Below the pieces are notes generated by a model. It saw only the letters and a list, made by a program, of their open reading frames with translations, ran no database searches and was not told the origin of the DNA. This document shows, one piece after another, positions 59,253-64,000 of a stretch of 64,000 bases of DNA; position 1 is the stretch's first letter, and every line of letters begins with the position of its first letter. The DNA is from Blastococcus_B deserti (lineage in GTDB: Bacteria > Actinomycetota > Actinomycetes > Mycobacteriales > Geodermatophilaceae): positions 124,001 to 188,000 of the forward strand of contig NZ_JBHUHP010000014.1 of assembly GCF_042682525.1 (NCBI RefSeq), given 5' to 3'. The translations under genes and the position numbers were made by a program.

Positions 59253-60191
59253 ATGGTCACGATCGGCCAACCGGCCGCCGATCATCACGTCGTGGTGTGG
59301 CTCTGGGTGCTGGGCGGACTTGTCGCGTGGCTGCTGGTGGCCGCCGGTGTCGCCGTCCTCATCGGCCGGAGCATCCGGCTGGCCGACGAGCGCACCGGCG
59401 ACGCCAGCCCGCTGACCGCCGACCTCCCCGCCACCGCTCCGGCGCGCGCCCGCGCCGTCCGCACCCGTCGGCGCGGCATCCCGCTGCCGCCGATCGGGGT
59501 GGCGCTGGCGGCACTCGCCGTCGGTCTCGAGGGCGCCGGCTACGTCACCCGGCTCACCGGCCAGCGCGGCCAGGTCGCCCAGCTGCTGTCGATGGACGCA
59601 CCTTTCTCCGTTCCGCGGCTGTTCGTGGCCCTCCTCTTCGCGGCGGCCGCTCTCGCCGCGGTCGCCGGCGCGAGCAACCTGCCCGGTCGCCGCACCTGGT
59701 GGCTGGCGGTCGGGCTCGTCGGCGGTCTCATCGCCACGGTCAAGGCCGGCAGCACGGTCCACGCACAGGCGCTGGGCGCTCTCGAGGACGCGGTCGGCAC
59801 CGGACCTGCGCTCACGCTGAGCGCTGCGGCTGCCGCCGTCGTCATCGGCGGCCTGTGGTTGCTCAGCCGTACCGAGCGCCGTGACCGCCGGCGCGTGCTC
59901 GGGGTGCTCGCCCTCTACGCCGTGGCTTCCGTCGGCCTCTCGGCCCTGTCGGCGGTCGCCGCCGGCGCCGAGGGCGTGGCCGGCAACTGGGCGGCCGCGG
60001 CCACGTTCGTCGAGGAGTCCGGCGAGGCGCTCGCCGGTGTCGCGTTCCTCGTGGCCGTGTTGGTGGGCGTGGCCCCACGTCTGGTGCTGCCCGAAGAATG
60101 GGTGCTGCGCCGCGAGCTGGACGCCCGGACCCTGGACGTTCCCGACGCCGCCATCGGCCGCTCCCGCGCGGAAGGTTCTGGCCGGGGCTGA
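59253..60191 (+). CDS. Polytopic membrane protein of unknown function
   Basis: A 312-residue protein with about eight hydrophobic segments: one near the N terminus (WLWVLGGLVAWLLVAAGVAV), then a polar loop, then pairs of helices to residue 290. No recognised family motif is visible. It lies between rfbD and an LCP gene and points towards that gene. It could be an envelope or stress membrane protein, but nothing in the sequence decides. No ribosome site is evident before the ATG. Confidence 0.6.
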   Translation: MVTIGQPAADHHVVVWLWVLGGLVAWLLVAAGVAVLIGRSIRLADERTGDASPLTADLPATAPARARAVRTRRRGIPLPPIGVALAALAVGLEGAGYVTRLTGQRGQVAQLLSMDAPFSVPRLFVALLFAAAALAAVAGASNLPGRRTWWLAVGLVGGLIATVKAGSTVHAQALGALEDAVGTGPALTLSAAAAAVVIGGLWLLSRTERRDRRRVLGVLALYAVASVGLSALSAVAAGAEGVAGNWAAAATFVEESGEALAGVAFLVAVLVGVAPRLVLPEEWVLRRELDARTLDVPDAAIGRSRAEGSGRG

Positions 60192-60200
60192 TCCGGCCGG

Positions 60201-61322
60201 TCAGCGTGGCACGGTCGGGAGCGCCTCGTCGGCGAACTCGGCGGCGTTCTGGGCGAGCGAGTCCGCGCGCAGGTAGGCCCACATCCGCTCGCACGCGACG
60301 GTGTCGAGGTAGACCACGCTCGCCGGGCCCTCCATGCCCGTGCCCAGCACCGGTGCGGTGAAGAAGTCGATGTTTTGCGGGGTCACGTCGCGCATCGAGT
60401 ACGCCAGCGACAGCAGGTCGCCGTTCCCCAGCGTGTCGTCGATCGTCACCGCGCTCGTCACGGCGAGCAGTGCCGAGTCCAGCCGGCCGGGGTCGGTGAA
60501 GGTGTTCGAGCTGAACAGCTTGGCGAACATCGACTGCAGGTACTGCTGCTGCCGCTTGACGCGGTCGAAGTCGCCGCCGGGCAGGCCGTAGCGCTGGCCC
60601 AGGTACCACCGGGCCTGGTCACCGTCGAGGTGGTTGACCCCTGCGGGGAAGGTGTAGGGCCCGTTGCTGGTCGTCTCGGCGACGACGACGTCCACGCCAC
60701 CGAGGTCGTCGGTCACCTGGATGAGCCCGTCGAAGTCGATCGCCACGTAGTGGTCGACGCGCACCTGGGTCAGCTGCTCGACGGTCTGGATCAGCAGCGT
60801 GGGTCCGCCGAACGCGTAGCTGGCGTTGATCTTGTTGCGGCCGTGGCTCGGGATGTCGACCCACGAGTCACGGGGGATCGAGATCAGCTGCGCGTGCCGC
60901 CGGTCGGCGGAGAAACGGGCCAGCATGATGGCGTCGGACCGGCCGTCGGGTGTCTCACCCGGCGCCAGCTCCGCGCGGGTGTCCGACCCGACCAGCAGGA
61001 ACGTCACCGGCTCGGCGGCGGCCGCCTGCTCCGGCGTCGCGGGAGCCGGGCGGGTCCCCTCGTCGATGTCCGCGAAGACGTCGGCGATCCGGTCGATGTT
61101 GCCGGCGTACCGGTTGGTCAGGAACCACAGCCCGCCACCGACGAGGACGGCGAGCACGAGCCCGAGAACGCCGAGGGAGACGAGGACCCGGCGCAACCCG
61201 TGCCGCCTCGGGGCGTCGCCGTCGGCGTGCGTGTCGTCCGGTGCGACGTCGCCCGGGACGGAGCCCACCGGCCCCTCGCCCCGCTGCGCGTCCCCGGACG
61301 GTACGCCCGTCTCGGTCCTCAT
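60201..61322 (-). CDS. LytR-CpsA-Psr (LCP) family protein (3 of 3)
   Basis: A 373-residue LCP protein with one membrane helix near residues 45-67 and the catalytic domain from FLLVGSDTRAELAPG, then GRSDAIMLA, SIPRDSWVDI and GGDFDRVKRQQQYL. Over the extracellular domain it is almost identical to the protein at 54242 (for example VVVAETTSNGPYTFPAGVNH is shared exactly). GGGGGTGG precedes the ATG at 61322. It and its paralogue flank ugd-rfbB-rfbD, so the duplication is linked to that sugar operon. Confidence 0.88.
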   Translation of the reverse strand: MRTETGVPSGDAQRGEGPVGSVPGDVAPDDTHADGDAPRRHGLRRVLVSLGVLGLVLAVLVGGGLWFLTNRYAGNIDRIADVFADIDEGTRPAPATPEQAAAAEPVTFLLVGSDTRAELAPGETPDGRSDAIMLARFSADRRHAQLISIPRDSWVDIPSHGRNKINASYAFGGPTLLIQTVEQLTQVRVDHYVAIDFDGLIQVTDDLGGVDVVVAETTSNGPYTFPAGVNHLDGDQARWYLGQRYGLPGGDFDRVKRQQQYLQSMFAKLFSSNTFTDPGRLDSALLAVTSAVTIDDTLGNGDLLSLAYSMRDVTPQNIDFFTAPVLGTGMEGPASVVYLDTVACERMWAYLRADSLAQNAAEFADEALPTVPR

Positions 61323-61441
61323 GTCCACCCCCGTTGCCCTGCCCGCGGGCGAGCGTACGGCGACCGGGCCCCGGGCCGGCGGCCTCTGCCCCGTGGGGGT
61401 GAGGTCGGGCACGGCGGGACACGGCCTCCCGGTGGGGGCGC

Positions 61442-61447
61442 TAGCCT
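61442..61447 (+). promoter_or_regulatory. -10 box of a leaderless promoter for galE
   Basis: TAGCCT, six bases, then the ATG at 61454. The geometry fits a leaderless transcript. No clear -35 is seen. Confidence 0.5.
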
Positions 61448-61453
61448 GCGGTC

Positions 61454-62440
61454 ATGACCTGGCTCGTGACAGGCGGTGCCGGGTACATCGGCGCCCACGT
61501 GGTGGCCGCGATGACCGAGGCCGGCGAGCGCGTCGTCGTCCTCGACGACCTGTCCACGGGTGATCCGGCGCGGATCCCGGGAGTGCCCATGGTCCAGGGC
61601 AGCGTCCTCGACCAGCCGCTCCTCGAGCAGACCATGCGCGAGCACGGCGTCACCGGCGTCGTCCACATCGCGGCCAAGAAGCAGGTGGAGGAGTCGGTCC
61701 ACCGGCCGCTGTACTACTACCGGGAGAACGTGGAGGGGCTGCGCCGCCTGCTGGAGGTGGCGACCGCCACGGGCGTGGAGTCCTTCGTCTTCTCCTCGAG
61801 CGCCGCCGTCTACGGTGCGCCGGACGTCGATCTCGTCGGGGAGGACACCGAGTGCCGGCCGGTGAACCCCTACGGGCAGACCAAGCTCACCGGCGAGCAC
61901 ATGGTCGCCGACGTGGCCCGGGCCAACGGCCTGCGCTACGCCAACCTGCGGTACTTCAACGTCGCCGGGGCGGGGCGGCCGGAGCTCGGTGACCGTGGCG
62001 AGGCCAACCTGGTCCCGATGATCTTCCGGCGGATCACCGAGCGCCAGGCGCCGCTGATCTTCGGGGACGACTTCCCGACCCCCGACGGCACGTGCATCCG
62101 CGACTTCATCCACGTCGCCGACATCGCCTCCGCGCACACGGCCGCCGCCCGGGCCCTGGACGAGGGACGGTTGACAGCCCTCACCGCCAACATCGGCCGG
62201 GGCGAGGGCGTATCGGTGCGCGAGATGATCCGGGTGATCCGCGAGGTCACCGGCACGGCCGCCGAGGACTGGGCCGAGCCGGTGGTCACGCCTCGCCGAG
62301 CGGGCGACCCGCCCCGGGTCGTGGCCGCCGCCGACACCATCCGCTCGGCTCTGGGGTGGGAGGCGCGGCACGGCCTGCGCGACATGGTGACCTCGGCGTG
62401 GGCGGGCTGGACCATCCGGATGAGCGCCACGGCCGGCTGA
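61454..62440 (+). CDS. galE: UDP-glucose 4-epimerase
   Basis: A 328-residue epimerase interconverting UDP-glucose and UDP-galactose. NAD motif TGGAGYIGAHV, then VVHIAAKKQVEESV, active-site serine in FSSSAAVYG and the Tyr-x3-Lys in NPYGQTKLTGE. LRYFNVAGA, TPDGTCIRDFIHV and the late RAGDPPRVVA match bacterial GalE closely. It supplies UDP-galactose for wall arabinogalactan or exopolysaccharide. The start is supported by a leaderless -10 box. The preceding LCP gene is divergent. Confidence 0.9.
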   Translation: MTWLVTGGAGYIGAHVVAAMTEAGERVVVLDDLSTGDPARIPGVPMVQGSVLDQPLLEQTMREHGVTGVVHIAAKKQVEESVHRPLYYYRENVEGLRRLLEVATATGVESFVFSSSAAVYGAPDVDLVGEDTECRPVNPYGQTKLTGEHMVADVARANGLRYANLRYFNVAGAGRPELGDRGEANLVPMIFRRITERQAPLIFGDDFPTPDGTCIRDFIHVADIASAHTAAARALDEGRLTALTANIGRGEGVSVREMIRVIREVTGTAAEDWAEPVVTPRRAGDPPRVVAAADTIRSALGWEARHGLRDMVTSAWAGWTIRMSATAG

Positions 62441-62532
62441 CCGCGAACGGTCGCCGCCCCCTGTCGTTGCCCTGGGCGTCACCCGCTCTTCGTCGCCTCG
62501 CCACCGGACCGACGATGGACGGTGGGACGATA

Positions 62533-62715
62533 GTGCGCGTGATGCTGACGATCCTGGCGGCGTGGGTGGCTCTCGCCGCGGTGACGGCGGTCTTCTTCGC
62601 CGCCCTCGGGCGGAGCGCGCTGCGCGAGGACCAGGAACTCGGCCACCTCCCTGCCGATGCCGCGACACCGCCGCCGCTGCCCCACGAGCCGAACAGACTT
62701 CCAGAACCCGTGTGA
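62533..62715 (+). CDS. Very small single-helix membrane protein
   Basis: A 60-residue product from GTG 62533, preceded by GGTGGG at the right distance; an ATG at 62515 is also in frame. One hydrophobic helix (LTILAAWVALAAVTAVFFAA) is followed by an acidic and proline-rich tail ending RLPEPV. No family is recognised. Confidence 0.5.
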   Translation: MRVMLTILAAWVALAAVTAVFFAALGRSALREDQELGHLPADAATPPPLPHEPNRLPEPV

Positions 62716-62768
62716 CGCCGAGGAGGACTCCTCTTGTCGCTCACGGGTGGCGGGAGGACGCTCCCCCC

Positions 62769-62972
62769 ATGACGGGTGACACCGCGCTGCTCGACCGGGT
62801 GGGACGGGACGCGGATCGGGTCGTTCTCTGTCGGTGCGGCGGGTTCGGGCGGGTGACGCACATGGCGGTCAACGCCCCGGGTGAGCCCGAACGCTACGTG
62901 CGCAGCACGTTCTCCTGTACCTGGCAGCGACCCGGCCCGCACGAGCCGCTGCTGGCCCCGCGAGGGGTGTAG
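62769..62972 (+). CDS. Small hypothetical protein
   Basis: A 67-residue soluble product starting MTGDTALLDRVGRD, containing VVLCRCGGFGRVTHM and three cysteines. No family is recognised. A GGAGG lies about 13 bases upstream, slightly too far. It stops at TAG. Confidence 0.4.
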   Translation: MTGDTALLDRVGRDADRVVLCRCGGFGRVTHMAVNAPGEPERYVRSTFSCTWQRPGPHEPLLAPRGV

Positions 62973-62994
62973 CGGCTGGTACGAAGTTCGTCCG

Positions 62995-63201
62995 GTGTCC
63001 GAGAACGGCCGTTGCTACCGGGAGATCCGGTCGGCTCGCTTCCCCCAAGGGTTCCCTGACCGCTGCGACCTGACCGTCATCGACGCGTTCGCCGACGCCT
63101 GGCTGCTCATCGATCACTCGCCGTCGGGCATCGAACTGGTGGGACTGGCCGACGACTACGACGCAGCCCGGGTGTGGTTGCTGGAGGACCCGGCGTCCTG
63201 A
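62995..63201 (+). CDS. Small hypothetical protein
   Basis: A 68-residue product from GTG 62995 (VSENGRCYREIRSARFPQGF), followed by a hydrophobic-acidic segment with WLLIDHSPSGIELVGLADDY. The composition is protein-like and the third-base bias is normal for the window, but no family is recognised. GTG 62881 would extend it by 38 unrelated-looking residues. It is convergent with cysNC. Confidence 0.5.
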   Translation: MSENGRCYREIRSARFPQGFPDRCDLTVIDAFADAWLLIDHSPSGIELVGLADDYDAARVWLLEDPAS

Positions 63202-63221
63202 CCGGACGCCGGGCCGCCAGG

Positions 63222-64000
63222 TCAGCTGAGGATCCCCATCCGGCGCAGCGCGTCGACCACCTGCTGGGCCGCCTGCTCCGGGTCGGTGGCCGTCGTGTCG
63301 ATGTGGACCTCGGGGGCCTCGGGCGGCTCGTAGGGCGAGTCGATCCCGGTGAAGTTGCTGAGCTCGCCGCGGCGCGCCTTCCCGTACAGGCCCTTCACGT
63401 CCCGCTGCTCGGCGACCTCGAGCGGCGTGTCCACGAAGACCTCGCAGAACTCCCCGTCCTCGACCAGGTCGCGGGCCATCCGGCGTTCCGACCGGAACGG
63501 GGAGATGAACGAGACGAGAACGACGAGGCCCGCGCAGACCATGAGGTGCGACACCTCGGCCACCCGCCGGATGTTCTCCACCCGGTCGGCCTCGGTGAAG
63601 CCCAGGTCCTTGTTCAGGCCGTGCCGCACGTTGTCGCCGTCGAGCAGCGTCGTGTGCACCCCCAGCGCGTGCAGCCGCTTCTCGACCAGGTTGGCGATGC
63701 TGGACTTGCCGGCACCCGACAGCCCGGTGAACCACACGACGCAGGGCCGGTGCCCCTTGAGCTCAGCGTGGGCCGCCTTGTCCACCTCGAGCTGCTGCCA
63801 GTGGATGTTCTGCGACCGGCGCAGCGCGAAGTGCAGCATCCCGGCGCCGACGGTGGCGTTCGTGAGCCGGTCGACGAGCACGAACCCGCCCATGTCGCGG
63901 TTCTCCGCATAGGGGTCGAACGCGATCGGCCGGTCGAGGTTGAGATTGCACACCCCGATCTCGTTGAGGGCCAGGGTGGTGGCGGCCGAGTGCTCGAGGG
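63222..64000 (-). CDS. cysNC: Sulfate adenylyltransferase subunit 1/adenylylsulfate kinase fusion, C-terminal part
   Basis: The gene runs off the window end. The visible upstream part (TTLALNEIGV, then FDPYAENRDMGGFVLVDRLT) is the C terminus of the GTPase-type sulfate adenylyltransferase CysN. It continues into an adenylylsulfate kinase domain: Walker A WFTGLSGAGKSSIANL, LLDGDNVRHGLNKDLGF, SFISPFRSERRMARDL and CEVFVDTPLEVAEQRDVKGL. The enzyme makes APS and then PAPS for sulfate assimilation and sulfation. The fused NodQ-like arrangement is common in actinobacteria. The catalytic kinase motifs are all intact. Confidence 0.92.
   Translation of the reverse strand, partial: LEHSAATTLALNEIGVCNLNLDRPIAFDPYAENRDMGGFVLVDRLTNATVGAGMLHFALRRSQNIHWQQLEVDKAAHAELKGHRPCVVWFTGLSGAGKSSIANLVEKRLHALGVHTTLLDGDNVRHGLNKDLGFTEADRVENIRRVAEVSHLMVCAGLVVLVSFISPFRSERRMARDLVEDGEFCEVFVDTPLEVAEQRDVKGLYGKARRGELSNFTGIDSPYEPPEAPEVHIDTTATDPEQAAQQVVDALRRMGILS

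Overview
The window is high-GC DNA with dense operons, ATGA/GTGA/TGATG gene junctions, many GTG starts and several leaderless -10 boxes. This fits an actinobacterium. One diagnostic trait points to the Geodermatophilaceae (Blastococcus/Geodermatophilus type): a formate dehydrogenase whose selenocysteine position is written TAG instead of TGA. I recognised no tRNA, rRNA, CRISPR array or insertion sequence.

Layout. 1-5.6 kb: two TetR regulators, a zinc alcohol dehydrogenase, a HAD phosphatase, a glycerophosphodiesterase and glucosyl-3-phosphoglycerate synthase, with two strong hairpins. 5.7-10.3 kb: a three-gene operon (metallo-hydrolase, DedA, membrane-anchored phosphodiesterase) and an SGNH-like protein lacking its serine. 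10.3-28 kb: first polysaccharide cluster, with a tyrosine phosphatase, Wzz/BY-kinase, CapD-like dehydratase, WecA-like initiating transferase, glycosyltransferases, flippase, candidate polymerase, asparagine-synthase-like gene, epimerase, sugar dehydrogenase, acyltransferase, LCP ligase and a second phosphatase. 28-33 kb: a decayed EAL pseudogene, a PAS-GGDEF-EAL protein with a ruined GGDEF motif, an EPV-repeat protein and small membrane proteins. 33.2-39.2 kb: formate dehydrogenase operon (two tiny membrane proteins, selenocysteine alpha subunit, Fe-S beta subunit, NrfD-like subunit).

39.4-50 kb: a second polysaccharide cassette that looks lower in GC and less biased in codon use (glycosyltransferases, second flippase, second polymerase/ligase, hexapeptide acyltransferase, and a nucleotidyltransferase-like, P-loop kinase and APH-like set). 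50.1-62.4 kb: conserved-looking machinery for it (second Wzz/BY-kinase, CpsE-type initiating transferase, third phosphatase, two near-identical LCP proteins flanking ugd-rfbB-rfbD, galE). 62.5-64 kb: small proteins and the end of cysNC.

Together the window holds two Wzx/Wzy-type exopolysaccharide systems, each with its own kinase/phosphatase pair, flippase, polymerase candidate and LCP attachment enzymes, separated by c-di-GMP genes and a respiratory formate dehydrogenase. The most unusual feature is TAG at codon 187 of the formate dehydrogenase, followed after exactly 11 nt by a hairpin with a GGUCU loop resembling the Escherichia coli fdhF SECIS element, while at least nine other genes here end at TAG in the ordinary way.
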